A stretch of DNA of 64,000 nucleotides from Paenibacillus sp. JCM 10914 (GCF_001315105.1 NZ_BAZR01000016.1:47359-111358); one strand, 5' to 3'; shown: positions 1 to 9,464, numbered from the stretch's first letter. The notes: generated by a model not told the origin, from the sequence alone. Numbers and translations: made by a program.

Positions 1-717
1 TTCCTCAGCCGGTCCTCGTTCCACCACCTTCCCCTGTTCCATAATGTAGAGCGTATCACTCACGTAGTAGGCTAAGCCAACATCATGCGTAATGAATATG
101 ATCGTCATGTTGTTCTGATCCCGCAGCTTGAGCAGCATATCCAGTATCGTAGACCTTGAGCAAGCATCCACCATCGAGGTTGGTTCGTCGGCAATCAGCA
201 GCTTCGGATGAAGAATGAAGATACGGGCGATCATCAGCCGCTGCATCTGTCCGCCCGACAGTTCGAATGGGTATTTGTTATGCAATTCTTCAAACTTCAG
301 ATTAACGAATGAGCACGCCTCTTTCATCTTATGAAACTGCTGCTCCTTCGTCAGCTTCTCACCTTGCAGTTTGATGCAATCGAGAAGTAACTTCTCCACT
401 TTATAGAACAGATTGAACGAGGAGAACGGGTCCTGGAAAATCGCCTGAATGTTCTTCCAGTATCTCTTGCGGTCCGCGTGCCGCTTCAACTGTCTTGGCT
501 TGCCCTTATATTCGATTCGTCCACTGCTCTCTTTCAGCAAGCCCATAATCATTTTGGCGAGCGTTGTTTTGCCGCTCCCGCTCTCCCCGACGATCGAAAT
601 AATCTCCCCTTCATGAAAGGTAAAGCTGACGTCATCAACGGCGGTAGTCTTCTGCTGACCGTAACCGAATACCTTCGTCAGGTGCTCTCCCCGAATCAGC
701 ACTTCATTCCCCTCCAT
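1..717 (-). CDS. Opp/Dpp-family ABC importer, ATP-binding subunit (OppF/DppF-like), 3' end outside window
   Basis: Second ATPase of a peptide/oligosaccharide importer; it hydrolyses ATP on the cytoplasmic face to drive uptake. The frame is open from the ATG at 717 to the window edge. Visible motifs are Walker A (GESGSGKTT), the Q-loop region AIFQDPFSSF, the signature LSGGQMQR, Walker B with LLIADEPTS, and the H-loop in FITHDVG. The D-loop region reads SMVDACS, where SMLDVS is more usual, so a small divergence is possible. The start lies 14 bases inside the preceding ATPase gene, which indicates translational coupling. It is the last visible gene of the operon running leftward from the solute-binding protein at 5.5 kb. 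The C-terminus is missing only because the window ends. Substrate is inferred from the operon, not from this subunit. Confidence 0.88.
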   Translation of the reverse strand, partial: MEGNEVLIRGEHLTKVFGYGQQKTTAVDDVSFTFHEGEIISIVGESGSGKTTLAKMIMGLLKESSGRIEYKGKPRQLKRHADRKRYWKNIQAIFQDPFSSFNLFYKVEKLLLDCIKLQGEKLTKEQQFHKMKEACSFVNLKFEELHNKYPFELSGGQMQRLMIARIFILHPKLLIADEPTSMVDACSRSTILDMLLKLRDQNNMTIIFITHDVGLAYYVSDTLYIMEQGKVVERGPAEE

Positions 718-1723
718 GGGCATACCACTCCTTCAGCACATCAGGTTCCACGATACAGCGATAGATTCGCTCCTCCACGGCATGACTTGCGACTTTGCCT
801 GTACGACATGCATCTTGCACATAAGAGCAGCGGTCCGCGAAGCGGCAGCCTTCCGGCACGTTCTTCAGATTGGGCGGTGTTCCGGGAATGGCTGCTAGCT
901 TGTGTTCCTTCATTCCTTCTTCAGGTACAATGATGGAACCCATCAATTTCTTCGTATACGGATGAATCGGATCGAAGATCATCTGCTCTGCCGTACCTCG
1001 CTCGACAATCTCGCCTGCGTACATCACCATAATGTCATCTGTCACATGATATAGGAGCGGCAGCTCGTGCGTAATAAATACGAGCGATTGGATAAATCCG
1101 TTATCCATCAAACGCTTCAAGAGCTTGATTACCGCTTTTTGCGAGGTCACGTCCAGCGCCGAGGTTGGTTCGTCCGCAATCAGTACATTCGGATTCAATA
1201 TGGTGGAGATCGCGATGACGGTTCTCTGCTTCATGCCGCCGGATAACTCGTTCGGGTAGGATTTCAATACTTTCGTTGACAGGTTCAAGGTCTCGAATCG
1301 TTCGGCAGCCATATCCCACACTTGCTTCTTGCTCAGCTCCGGACGATGCTCCTTCATGATGTCCTCAATGAAATGGATGATTTTGAGCGTAGGATTAAGT
1401 GCATTCATGGCAGCCTGCGGGATATACGATATCTCTCTTCCCGAAACCTGGGCGCGCAGTTGTTCCTTGCCGAGCTTCATAATATCCGTTCCATTAATGA
1501 CAATCGAGCCGCTGCCGAAATGTAGTGGTGGAAAATAAAACCCCATCAAACTGAGCGCAAGCGTCGATTTGCCACAGCCGGACTCACCAGCGATGCCAAG
1601 CGTCTTCCCTTTCTCAAGCGCAAAACTCACGCCATCCACCGCATAGACATGCTCCTTCAGACGGGTACGATAATAGGTTTTCAGCTCATGAACTTCCAGT
1701 ATAGGTGTTGTCAAAGCAACCAT
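704..1723 (-). CDS. Opp/Dpp-family ABC importer, ATP-binding subunit (OppD/DppD-like)
   Basis: First ATPase of the importer, 339 aa, the normal length for OppD/DppD. Walker A is GESGCGKST near residue 46, the Q-loop segment is SYIPQAAMNALNP, the signature LSGGMKQR is near 160, and Walker B is VLIADEPTSALD. The C-terminal oligopeptide-transporter extension carries the Cys-rich CRFADRCSYVQDAC, typical of the oligo_HPY region that can hold an iron-sulfur cluster in this family. The ATG overlaps the stop of the upstream permease (TGATG), so the genes are translationally coupled. It partners with the second ATPase that begins at 717. Confidence 0.93.
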   Translation of the reverse strand: MVALTTPILEVHELKTYYRTRLKEHVYAVDGVSFALEKGKTLGIAGESGCGKSTLALSLMGFYFPPLHFGSGSIVINGTDIMKLGKEQLRAQVSGREISYIPQAAMNALNPTLKIIHFIEDIMKEHRPELSKKQVWDMAAERFETLNLSTKVLKSYPNELSGGMKQRTVIAISTILNPNVLIADEPTSALDVTSQKAVIKLLKRLMDNGFIQSLVFITHELPLLYHVTDDIMVMYAGEIVERGTAEQMIFDPIHPYTKKLMGSIIVPEEGMKEHKLAAIPGTPPNLKNVPEGCRFADRCSYVQDACRTGKVASHAVEERIYRCIVEPDVLKEWYAHGGE

Positions 1724-2559
1724 CAGCTCCTAATCTTCGGATTGAAAATTTCATCCATTCCGGTATTCATCATGTACAAGGAGAAGGTGATGATGGCAAT
1801 TGAGATCGCTGCCGGAATAAAGGCCCACCACGCACCGGCTACCGGGGCTTCGAATACGAGCGCCCAGTTCATGATAATACCTAGAGAAATCGTATTGTAC
1901 GGCCCCAAGCCCAGCATGGATATCGAGGCTTCGGACAGGATGCCGGAGGCCGTCTGCAGCACAAAGGCCATCACGACATAGGAAGCGATGTACGGCAGAA
2001 TTTCCGAAATAATAATTCGTGGCGTGCTGTACCCGGAGATCTTGGCAATATTCACATGATCCCGGTTACGCAGCGAAGACGTTTGCGCCCGTACAGCTCT
2101 CGCTGTCCAAGGCCAGCTCGTAATGCCGATGATCACCGCCGTCACAAACGAGCTGCGGGAATCGATACTGACCGAGATCAAAATCAAGATAACAAACGAA
2201 GGGATCACGATAAATATATTCGTGATAGCGGTTAACAAGTTGTCGATCATCCCTCCGATATAACCCGAAGCGAGACCAATGACCAGACCGATCATCGTGG
2301 CAAATACCCCCGCAATCAAGCCAACCTGTAAGGAAGTGCGTATGCCGTAGATCAATTCGAGAAACAGGTCCCTGCCGAAATTATCGGAACCCAGCAGCAG
2401 CTTGGAATCCGGAGGCTGATAGGCAAGTGCAATCATCTCAAGCGGATCATTGCGGTTAAACAGCGGATAGATCAACACCAGACCGATCATGGTTAGCAAC
2501 ATGCAGGCTCCGAACATAAACTTTGGCGATTTGATCAATATGCGAAAGGAACTGTTCAT
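1723..2559 (-). CDS. Opp/Dpp-family ABC importer, permease (DppC-like)
   Basis: Inner-membrane permease of the importer, 278 aa. The N-terminal helix (about residues 15-33) is followed by the family motif LLGSDNFGRDLF, then five further hydrophobic helices. The cytoplasmic EAA-type loop reads RAQTSSLRNRDHVNIAKISG, which docks on the ATPase. The start ATG follows GGAGGATC with good spacing and sits directly after the upstream permease stop. The protein is slightly shorter than many DppC proteins but has all expected segments. It forms the channel heterodimer with the DppB-like protein encoded just upstream. Confidence 0.92.
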   Translation of the reverse strand: MNSSFRILIKSPKFMFGACMLLTMIGLVLIYPLFNRNDPLEMIALAYQPPDSKLLLGSDNFGRDLFLELIYGIRTSLQVGLIAGVFATMIGLVIGLASGYIGGMIDNLLTAITNIFIVIPSFVILILISVSIDSRSSFVTAVIIGITSWPWTARAVRAQTSSLRNRDHVNIAKISGYSTPRIIISEILPYIASYVVMAFVLQTASGILSEASISMLGLGPYNTISLGIIMNWALVFEAPVAGAWWAFIPAAISIAIITFSLYMMNTGMDEIFNPKIRS

Positions 2560-2560
2560 A

Positions 2561-3571
2561 TTATTGATCCTCCATCTGAGCGGCCTTAATTCTCGGATCG
2601 ATCCAGCCGTAGATTAAGTCAATCGTAAAGTTAGCGAGCAGCACGGCAACGGCAATCAGCAAGGTACAGCCCGAGATTAACGGATAATCCAACTGACGAA
2701 TCGCCGTGAACATCCATGTGCCGATTCCTGGATAACTGAACACGATCTCGCAGATCAGTGAGCCGCCGACCATCGTGCCGATCGATAGCGCTAAGCCTGT
2801 AATTTGTGGAAGCATGGCGTTGCGAAATACATACTTAGCGATCTTGGAATCCCGAATGCCAAGCAGCTTACTATACAGTACGTAGTCCGAATTAAGCTCG
2901 TAAATCGACATCTCCCGCATACCGATCGCTTGACCTCCAATGGTAACAAGAACGATCGACAGGAACGGCAATGTATGATGTCTTAGCACAGAGGCGAAGA
3001 ATTCGAAGCTAAGCGAAGGCACCATCTGATAATCGTAACCACCATGCAGCGGGAACCAATTCAGAGACAACGCAAATACATATAACATGATGATCGCCAG
3101 CGTAAAGAAGGGGATCGAGTTCACGAATAAGGCAACCGGGAAAATGACTTTATCAAATACACCTTTGCGATATGCCGCAACGGCGCCTAAAATATTACCA
3201 ATCAGCCAGCCGACCAGAATCGCGGGCAACTGCAAACCGATCGTCCACGGAACCGCGGAGGCCAGAATCTCGGTTACGGGCTTCGGATAGAGTCCGAACG
3301 AGGTTCCCAAATTGCCGGTGACCAGGTTTTTGACATAAATGATGAATTGTTCCCATAGGGGCTTGTCGATCCCGAACTCGACCATGAACGTCTCGTATAC
3401 CCGCTTGATCGTATCACTATCGGTCATCCCCTGCGTCATCTGCGACACAATCATGCTGACCGGATTGCCTTCAATCATGCGTGGCAGCATGAAATTCAGT
3501 ACAACCGCAATCACCAGCGTCAGAAAGTACCAGAGAAATTTCTTAACCATATATTTGCCATAAACACTCAA
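2561..3571 (-). CDS. Opp/Dpp-family ABC importer, permease (DppB-like)
   Basis: Second permease of the importer, about 337 aa, with six predicted membrane segments. It has the DppB N-terminal pattern VLNFMLPRMIEGNP and the C-terminal EIVFSYPGIGTWMFTAI, both diagnostic of the BPD_transp family type B subunit. The frame is open to 3607, but the best ribosome binding site (GGAGGTGA) precedes a TTG at 3571, giving a start of SVYGKYMVKKF; the ATG at VKKF just downstream is an alternative. It follows a likely partial terminator after the solute-binding protein gene. Confidence 0.9.
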   Translation of the reverse strand: MSVYGKYMVKKFLWYFLTLVIAVVLNFMLPRMIEGNPVSMIVSQMTQGMTDSDTIKRVYETFMVEFGIDKPLWEQFIIYVKNLVTGNLGTSFGLYPKPVTEILASAVPWTIGLQLPAILVGWLIGNILGAVAAYRKGVFDKVIFPVALFVNSIPFFTLAIIMLYVFALSLNWFPLHGGYDYQMVPSLSFEFFASVLRHHTLPFLSIVLVTIGGQAIGMREMSIYELNSDYVLYSKLLGIRDSKIAKYVFRNAMLPQITGLALSIGTMVGGSLICEIVFSYPGIGTWMFTAIRQLDYPLISGCTLLIAVAVLLANFTIDLIYGWIDPRIKAAQMEDQ

Positions 3572-3632
3572 GCAGCTCACCTCCATAACCATGCATAACC
3601 TGTACAAACGCAGCGACCCAAGGGTGGAAAAG

Positions 3633-3673
3633 AGACCTATATCAGTGGTGGATATGCCCGCTAATATAGGTCT
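3633..3673 (-). terminator. Stem-loop between binding-protein and permease genes
   Basis: Inverted repeat with arms AGACCTATAT (3633-3642) and ATATAGGTCT (3664-3673), followed on the minus strand by a T-rich stretch. It sits between the solute-binding protein and permease genes of one operon. Partial termination here would give an excess of binding protein over permease, a common arrangement; that role is inferred. Confidence 0.6.
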
Positions 3674-3687
3674 TTTCGGTTGTTCAA

Positions 3688-5508
3688 TCAGTTATGAATT
3701 TGGTACAGTGCCTTAATTCCTGCTCCATCCATGGAGATCTGAGGAGGAATATTGCTGCCGTCCCCCTCTGTCGGGAATCCCTTCCATACCGATTCATTGA
3801 CGGTATCGAACACCCACGGACGATACATAAGCGGAATAGATGGAATGTCGGTCAGCCAGATTTGAGTCAGCTCCGTATAGAGCTTCTTCAATTCAGCTTC
3901 ATCCGTAACGGTTGGAATCTTCTCGATGATGGCATCGGCCTTGTCGTTCTTGTAGCGACCCCAGTTGTAGAACGCCATCTCGCCAATCGGAGCAACGCCT
4001 TTGGAATACATGATCGTCATCGCCCGGTTCCACGGCTGGCTCGGGCTGACACCGCCAGCCGGCGTATTCATGATAATATCGAACTTACCGGTCTGCAGAT
4101 CATTCGTCCATACGGGTGCTTCAGGAAATTTCGTGCGAATCTCAATGCCGATCGCCTTGGCGTTCTGGGCAACAATCTCAAGCGAGGCGTTCCAATCCGA
4201 CCAGCCATAAGGGCATTCGATTTCATAAGGCCCAAGACGCGTGCCGTTTAACACCCGGATGCCATCCTTTCCCTTGGCAGCCCCGATGGAATCCAGAAGC
4301 GCATTGGCCGCTTCCACATCGGTCGTCCACTGCAGGGACTTAATCGCATCCTGATCCACATATTTCGATTCGGCATCCGTATTTAATGTCAATGACGGCT
4401 GCATCGGTGCCGAATAGCCGCTGATCGCCAGCTCGGAGATTTTGCCGTAGTCGATCGCCATCGCGATCGCTCTTCGAACATCGGCATTGTCGAGACCTTC
4501 CTTCGACAAATTGAAAAAGATGGACGGCATGGAGCCCGGCACGTAATATGGAGCATCCTTGATATATGTTTTGACCGGGGCACCGCCCTCCCACATTTTC
4601 CATACTTGCGGGATGAACTGCTGCGATACGTCCACTTGACCACTCTTAAAGGCGAGATCGCCTGCTGCATTATCCTTATAGATCACATGAGTAATGTATT
4701 TAGGGGCCGGAAGTTTGCCAAAGAGCGCTTGCCCCCAGTAGTTATCATCGCGAACGATCGTAATTTTCTGATCGTTGTAGAAGTACATCTTATATGGCCC
4801 TGTTCCAACCGGGTCCGCATTAACCTCCTTGCGAATGGTAGCCAGATCATTGTTGGCCTGCTTCTCGATTTCCTCCCATACATGTTTGGGCAGCATCGGG
4901 ATCAACTCTATACTGTCGAGCACCGTCAGTTTATTCGGGTTATCTTTGTTTAATTTGATTAGAACGGTCTGTGGACCGTCGGCTGTCACCTCTTCCATAT
5001 AAGTCCAGAAGCTGCTCCAGTTGATGTCGTATTTCTTGCCAAGTTGATACGTGTAGACCACATCATCCGAAGTGAAAGGTTTGCCGTCACTCCACTTGGC
5101 ATCCTTGTTCAGTTCCAAGCGCAGGGTAAGATCATCGCTCCATTCGTACTTCGTACCGAGTAGCGGCTCCAGTTCACCGGTTAACTGGTTTACCATGAAT
5201 AACGTCTCGTAAATAAGCTCCCTGGAGTTGCCATAGTTAATCGGAAATGCCGGATTTCCACTAAGCAGATTGAAATTCGTTGGTGCCCCCCATTGCAGGC
5301 CGTTCACATATAGCGTTTCATTGCGGGGCGTCGCTTTGGCGTCCCCCTGTGGCGCTGGCTTATCCTCGCCCCCAGGCGGTTTCTCTTCGTTGGTGGCAGG
5401 CGGTGGATCTGATGCTGTCGGTGGCGTTACACTCTGGCATCCGGCAGCAATTAAGGACACGACGAACAAAAGAATGAAAATGGGCCGCAACACTTTGTTT
5501 CGCTTCAC
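3688..5508 (-). CDS. Extracellular solute-binding lipoprotein, family 5 (Opp/oligosaccharide type)
   Basis: Captures substrate outside the membrane for the downstream permeases. About 606 aa. A lipoprotein signal peptide ends in the lipobox LIAAGC, and a Pro/Glu/Lys-rich spacer follows (about residues 25-60). The SBP_bac_5 signature region has YETLFMVNQLTGE and later LELNKDAKWSDGKPF. The start is taken as the GTG at 5508 because GGAGGG lies seven bases upstream; the ATG at 5523 overlaps that site. The region LQWGAPTNFNLLSG resembles the cellobiose/beta-oligosaccharide binders in this family more than classical peptide binders, so a sugar substrate is plausible but inferred. It is divergent from a sensor kinase gene. 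Confidence 0.9.
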   Translation of the reverse strand: MKRNKVLRPIFILLFVVSLIAAGCQSVTPPTASDPPPATNEEKPPGGEDKPAPQGDAKATPRNETLYVNGLQWGAPTNFNLLSGNPAFPINYGNSRELIYETLFMVNQLTGELEPLLGTKYEWSDDLTLRLELNKDAKWSDGKPFTSDDVVYTYQLGKKYDINWSSFWTYMEEVTADGPQTVLIKLNKDNPNKLTVLDSIELIPMLPKHVWEEIEKQANNDLATIRKEVNADPVGTGPYKMYFYNDQKITIVRDDNYWGQALFGKLPAPKYITHVIYKDNAAGDLAFKSGQVDVSQQFIPQVWKMWEGGAPVKTYIKDAPYYVPGSMPSIFFNLSKEGLDNADVRRAIAMAIDYGKISELAISGYSAPMQPSLTLNTDAESKYVDQDAIKSLQWTTDVEAANALLDSIGAAKGKDGIRVLNGTRLGPYEIECPYGWSDWNASLEIVAQNAKAIGIEIRTKFPEAPVWTNDLQTGKFDIIMNTPAGGVSPSQPWNRAMTIMYSKGVAPIGEMAFYNWGRYKNDKADAIIEKIPTVTDEAELKKLYTELTQIWLTDIPSIPLMYRPWVFDTVNESVWKGFPTEGDGSNIPPQISMDGAGIKALYQIHN

Positions 5509-5756
5509 TTGTGAACCCTCCATTCACGATAATGTGCTTTTGTCGCTTAAATGCTGAGTGTCTTGACATGGCTGCAACGTTGACTGTAAGCGTTTTCTTG
5601 ATCCATTTATATGTAATCTCCCACCAACTGATAACCAATAAATTTTTGCTAATGCCATTCGCAGCCAAGGATTTCTCCGATTCATGTCGAACAAGATTGA
5701 CATGGATCTTCTTAGCGAACTTTGCCAAATCCATCAAAGGGGTGGGCCCACTGCCA

Positions 5757-7010
5757 GTGATCAAAGATATTCTGCTGCAGCTATTGTTTGCGTTAATGCC
5801 TTTTGTCGCTTACAACATCTATTACAGAAATCTGACAGTCAACTATTCCCGCAACTTCATTATCTTCATCTGTTCGCTCTGTCTGCTTCTGTCGATGACC
5901 TTTCCTTCATCCGTTCAAACGGGGCTTATCTTCGACGTCCGGTATGTGATTATGTTCTTCGGCATGCTGTTTGGCGGAATGATGACCGGGGGGATCTTGC
6001 TGGTGGAGTTTCTTTTCTATCGGCTTTATATCGGGGGTTCGGGCATGATCGATGCGATGATTATCTTGGTGATCACCTTCCCCTTGTCGGCTATGTTAGC
6101 CTTCCTCTATCACAAGTCCAGGCATAAACTATGGATTATATTCATCGCCGGCATCAGCTTCTCATGCATTCCATTGATCGTGCTCTATACGACCAAACCC
6201 GACTATATCCTGAATCATCTTATTTTCAATATTCTCATGATGCCGGTCCATAATTCGCTCGGAATCTGGCTGCTTGTTACGCTTTTCAATAAATCCGTTT
6301 CCGATAAAGAGCTGTCGCTCAAATATATTCAGAATGAAAAAGCAGAGGCGGTAAACCACGTTGCTGCCTCGCTCGCCCATGAGGTGCGCAACCCGCTTAC
6401 GACCGTACTCGGATTCCTCCAATTAATCAAGAGTGGCAACTTTCCGCAAGAGAAAACCGAACGATTCATTGACATTAGCATGGAGGAAATCCGCCGGACC
6501 GAACAGATTCTGTCCGACTACCTATCGATTAGCAAACCTCCCGCCATGCACCAGCAGCGGCTGGAGTTGATCACTCAGATTCGCTCCGTCGTGGATGTGA
6601 TGTTGTCCTACGCCAATATGAATAATGTCGCGATTAACGTCCAATGCCCGCCTATGCTTATCTTTATCTCCGGCAATACGTCAGAACTGAAACAACTGCT
6701 TGTCAATTTCATTAAGAATGCGATCGAAGCCAGCCGCGATGTGGCTAAAGGAACCGTCACTGTAACGATACGTGAAGAAATTTCCCATGTTCATATTGAG
6801 ATTCACGATAACGGGATTGGCATGAATTCCGAACAATTAAGCCGGCTGGGCTCAATCTATTATTCTACCAAGATGAGTGGCACGGGACTTGGACTTACCT
6901 ATTCCTATCAAGCAATCCGTGCCATGAACGGCAACGTATCGGTACACAGCAAACCCCAGTCTGGTACAACCTTCACGATTACCCTGCCGCTGGCACCGAT
7001 CACAACCTGA
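5757..7010 (+). CDS. Membrane sensor histidine kinase with 5TM-LYT-type sensor (KinB-like)
   Basis: About 417 aa. The N-terminal half has five to six hydrophobic helices with the 5TMR_LYT pattern (DVRYVIMFFGMLFGG and the acidic-aromatic EFLFYRLYIGG). The HisKA box HEVRNPLTTVLGF carries the phosphorylated His. The HATPase domain has the N-box NFIKNAIEAS, G1 DNGIGM and G2 GTGLGLT. The frame is open further upstream, but AAAGGGGTG followed by a GTG at 5757 gives the best start and the correct membrane topology. No response regulator lies next to it, so it resembles orphan sporulation-type kinases. The gene is divergent from the importer operon; a regulatory link is possible but not shown. Confidence 0.85.
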   Translation: MIKDILLQLLFALMPFVAYNIYYRNLTVNYSRNFIIFICSLCLLLSMTFPSSVQTGLIFDVRYVIMFFGMLFGGMMTGGILLVEFLFYRLYIGGSGMIDAMIILVITFPLSAMLAFLYHKSRHKLWIIFIAGISFSCIPLIVLYTTKPDYILNHLIFNILMMPVHNSLGIWLLVTLFNKSVSDKELSLKYIQNEKAEAVNHVAASLAHEVRNPLTTVLGFLQLIKSGNFPQEKTERFIDISMEEIRRTEQILSDYLSISKPPAMHQQRLELITQIRSVVDVMLSYANMNNVAINVQCPPMLIFISGNTSELKQLLVNFIKNAIEASRDVAKGTVTVTIREEISHVHIEIHDNGIGMNSEQLSRLGSIYYSTKMSGTGLGLTYSYQAIRAMNGNVSVHSKPQSGTTFTITLPLAPITT

Positions 7011-7027
7011 GCAATCGAGACGCCAAA

Positions 7028-7087
7028 AAAACCGCCCTGTCAAGCAAATGGAGGCGATGCGCGGCCATTCGCTTAAGGAGCGGTTTT
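7028..7087. terminator. Bidirectional stem-loop between convergent genes
   Basis: Arms AAAACCGC (7028-7035) and GCGGTTTT (7080-7087) with A/T tracts on both sides. It lies between the kinase gene (plus) and the methyltransferase gene (minus), so it can serve both. Confidence 0.6.
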
Positions 7088-7111
7088 AGTGACATTACCG
7101 TGTATTCAACA

Positions 7112-7957
7112 TCATTCGGCGTTCAGGATAAAGGTGGATAACGGCTTGACACCATGTTGACATTTGGCTTGCTGCAGCATGTAGAGTTCGGATTGCATTA
7201 ATGTTAACAGCTTGGATGGTCCATGCCCAAGCCCTTGGCGGGCTTCCTCATACGCATGTAGGGCCATATCGATCTCCCAGTGCCCGTCTTGAAGATCCGG
7301 CGAATGAAGCACTTCCTCCCTCGACACAACCCATCCAGCCGACTCCGCAATTCGCCGCACCTGGTCCACAGTGAACATCGTCCGTACATTGGAACTACTA
7401 TCAAGCTGATATACTTCATACTGTGCTTGAATAAGAACGGCAAGCAGATGAGGATATTGCTCAGGCATCTGTATCCGCACATCCCATTCTGCAAAGCATA
7501 ACCTCTTCCCCCATCTCCTGGCCTTTCGGATCATCGCCTCAAGTTGATCAGCCGATTCTAAATACCACGAGCAATGAGATAAGACAATCACATCGAAATG
7601 ATTCGCCTCATATTCGATGTCTGAAGACAGAATATCCGTCTCGAATTGAATCTGTATCCGACTTCCCAATGGCGATTGCAGCAGCTTCGCTGCTGCTTCA
7701 CCTAACGTTAATGGAGCTCCATAATCAGGCGAAGCAATATCGATACCGTACACAGCACCTGATTCGCCGGTTAAGTAAGCCAGTACGGCTGTTGTGTCAC
7801 CTTGGCCGCAGCCAATCTCAAGTATACGATCACCTTCTCGAATACCCCAGATGTTAGCCAAATTCAGCCGATGAGCCGTTTGAATACGCTGAATAGTGGA
7901 CCCGCTCTGATCCAGATCCATACACTCTACAATGTAATCGATGGGACTACGTGCCAT
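7112..7957 (-). CDS. Class I SAM-dependent methyltransferase
   Basis: 281-aa soluble protein with a Rossmann-type methyltransferase fold. Motif I is ILEIGCGQGDTTAVLAYL (around residue 45), the acidic post-I loop is GAVYGIDIASPDYG, and motif IV is FDVIVLSHCSWYL. These bind S-adenosylmethionine. The acceptor substrate cannot be read from the sequence. The start ATG has GCAGGTGATG upstream. The gene follows the alpha-galactosidase by 13 bp on the same strand and is likely cotranscribed, though the functions do not obviously connect. Confidence 0.82.
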   Translation of the reverse strand: MARSPIDYIVECMDLDQSGSTIQRIQTAHRLNLANIWGIREGDRILEIGCGQGDTTAVLAYLTGESGAVYGIDIASPDYGAPLTLGEAAAKLLQSPLGSRIQIQFETDILSSDIEYEANHFDVIVLSHCSWYLESADQLEAMIRKARRWGKRLCFAEWDVRIQMPEQYPHLLAVLIQAQYEVYQLDSSSNVRTMFTVDQVRRIAESAGWVVSREEVLHSPDLQDGHWEIDMALHAYEEARQGLGHGPSKLLTLMQSELYMLQQAKCQHGVKPLSTFILNAE

Positions 7958-7970
7958 ATCATCACCTGCC

Positions 7971-9269
7971 TTATTGGAATTTCGGCAGCCAATCTCCGTG
8001 TGCTTCGATCAAGTCGTCACACAGGCTCTTAATATCATCAATTGACAATTCCGCTGCCGTATGAGGGTCCAGCATCGCAGCATGATAAATATGCTCTTTC
8101 TTACCGGTAGCAGCCGCCTCCAATGTAAGAAGCTGTGTATTAATATTGGTCCGATTTAATGCAGCGCATTGCGGTGGAAGATCCCCGACATACGTTGGAG
8201 TCACACCACTCGCATCAACCAGACATGGTACCTCGACACAAGCTTCCTTCGGAAGATTCGTAATCAGCCCCGTGTTCATGACATTGCCGCCGATTTTGAA
8301 CGGAACGTTGGTCTCCATCGCTTCGAAGATATACGAAGCGTATTCGTGAGAACGATGATGCGTTAAATCCTGGTCGGTAACAAGGCTCTCACGCATTGTC
8401 TTCCAACGCTCAATCTGGTCTACGCAGCGGCGTGGATACTCATCCAGCGGAATGTTAAAGCGCTCAATCAACTCTGGATAATTACGCTTGATAAAGTACG
8501 GATGATATTCGGCGTTATGCTCCGATGATTCTGTTATATAATATCCGAAATTCAGCATCATCTCCAGTCTGACCATATCATGATGCTTCTCATTCTGCTT
8601 CTTTGCTGCACGTCGCTTGATCTCCGGATAGAGATCAACGCCATCCTTCGTCACCTCAAGCAGCCAAGCCATGTGATTGATGCCCGCGATCTTCGCCTGG
8701 ATTCCTTCTGTCTCCATACCCAGATTCTTGAAGAGATCGGGGATACACGCCTGCACGCTGTGGCAAAGACCTACCGTCTGCACACCGCCAAGCGTATTCA
8801 TAGCATTCGTCAGAACCGCCATTGGATTCGTATAGTTCAGGAACAGCGCATTCGGGCATACCTCACGCATGTCGGCTGCAAAATCCAGCATAACCGGAAT
8901 CGTACGCAAGTTACGGAAGATTCCGCCAATGCCTACGGTATCGGCAATCGTCTGACGAAGCCCATACTTCTTAGGTATTTCAAAGTCAGTAATGGTACAC
9001 GGGTCATAACCTCCGACCTGAATCGCATTGACAACATACTTGGCGTCCCGAAGCGCTTCTTTGCGGTCGCTGTAAGACTTGACTACGCATGTGCTGCCGC
9101 TCGTTTTCTTTATATTATTCAACATGTTCTCAGAGTCTTTCAACCGAACGGGATCAATATCGAATAGTGCTAGTTCAAATCCTTGTAACGCTGGTGTCTG
9201 CATACAATCTCCCAATACGTTTTTAGCAAAAACCGTACTACCAGCTCCGATAAATGTAATTTTGGACAT
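7971..9269 (-). CDS. melA: Alpha-galactosidase, glycoside hydrolase family 4
   Basis: NAD- and Mn-dependent hydrolysis of alpha-galactosides such as melibiose in the cytoplasm. About 432 aa, the usual GH4 length. The dinucleotide-binding N-terminus is KITFIGAGSTVFAKNVLGD. Metal and substrate motifs typical of GH4 are visible: LNYTNPMAVL, GLCHSVQ (metal-binding Cys) and AGINHMAWL. The start is the ATG at 9269 with GGGAGGG upstream; the in-frame ATG at 9296 lies before that site. It is divergent from an AraC-type activator, as in melibiose and raffinose loci. No galactoside transporter lies next to it. MelA versus another GH4 alpha-glycosidase rests on family resemblance. Confidence 0.88.
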   Translation of the reverse strand: MSKITFIGAGSTVFAKNVLGDCMQTPALQGFELALFDIDPVRLKDSENMLNNIKKTSGSTCVVKSYSDRKEALRDAKYVVNAIQVGGYDPCTITDFEIPKKYGLRQTIADTVGIGGIFRNLRTIPVMLDFAADMREVCPNALFLNYTNPMAVLTNAMNTLGGVQTVGLCHSVQACIPDLFKNLGMETEGIQAKIAGINHMAWLLEVTKDGVDLYPEIKRRAAKKQNEKHHDMVRLEMMLNFGYYITESSEHNAEYHPYFIKRNYPELIERFNIPLDEYPRRCVDQIERWKTMRESLVTDQDLTHHRSHEYASYIFEAMETNVPFKIGGNVMNTGLITNLPKEACVEVPCLVDASGVTPTYVGDLPPQCAALNRTNINTQLLTLEAAATGKKEHIYHAAMLDPHTAAELSIDDIKSLCDDLIEAHGDWLPKFQ

Positions 9270-9297
9270 CAAATAATACCCTCCCTGAATCTTCACA

Positions 9298-9311
9298 TTA
9301 ATACGCTTTCA
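9298..9311 (-). promoter_or_regulatory. cre-like site upstream of the GH4 gene
   Basis: On the minus strand this reads TGAAAGCGTATTAA, matching the left half of the CcpA consensus and weaker in the right half. It lies about 30 bp upstream of the alpha-galactosidase start, a position suited to catabolite repression. Confidence 0.42.
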
Positions 9312-9464
9312 CAACAATTAATATAAAATATTCACCTTTTTTTGAATATGGAGCAAAACAATTCAGATATGGACATTTGTTGTTTTATTGGCTAAGCTGG
9401 GGTTGATCGTTATCGGTGATCGTCACCAGACGATACTTTTTGGCCTGAAGGAGGAATCCGCTCT

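Noticed and set aside
478..933. Plus-strand open frame over the importer ATPases
   Set aside because: Antisense shadow of two clear ABC ATPase genes; no ribosome site and no motif.
5511..5756. Upstream extension of the sensor kinase frame
   Set aside because: It overlaps the start region of the binding-protein gene, lacks a ribosome site and does not resemble a sensor domain; GTG at 5757 fits better.
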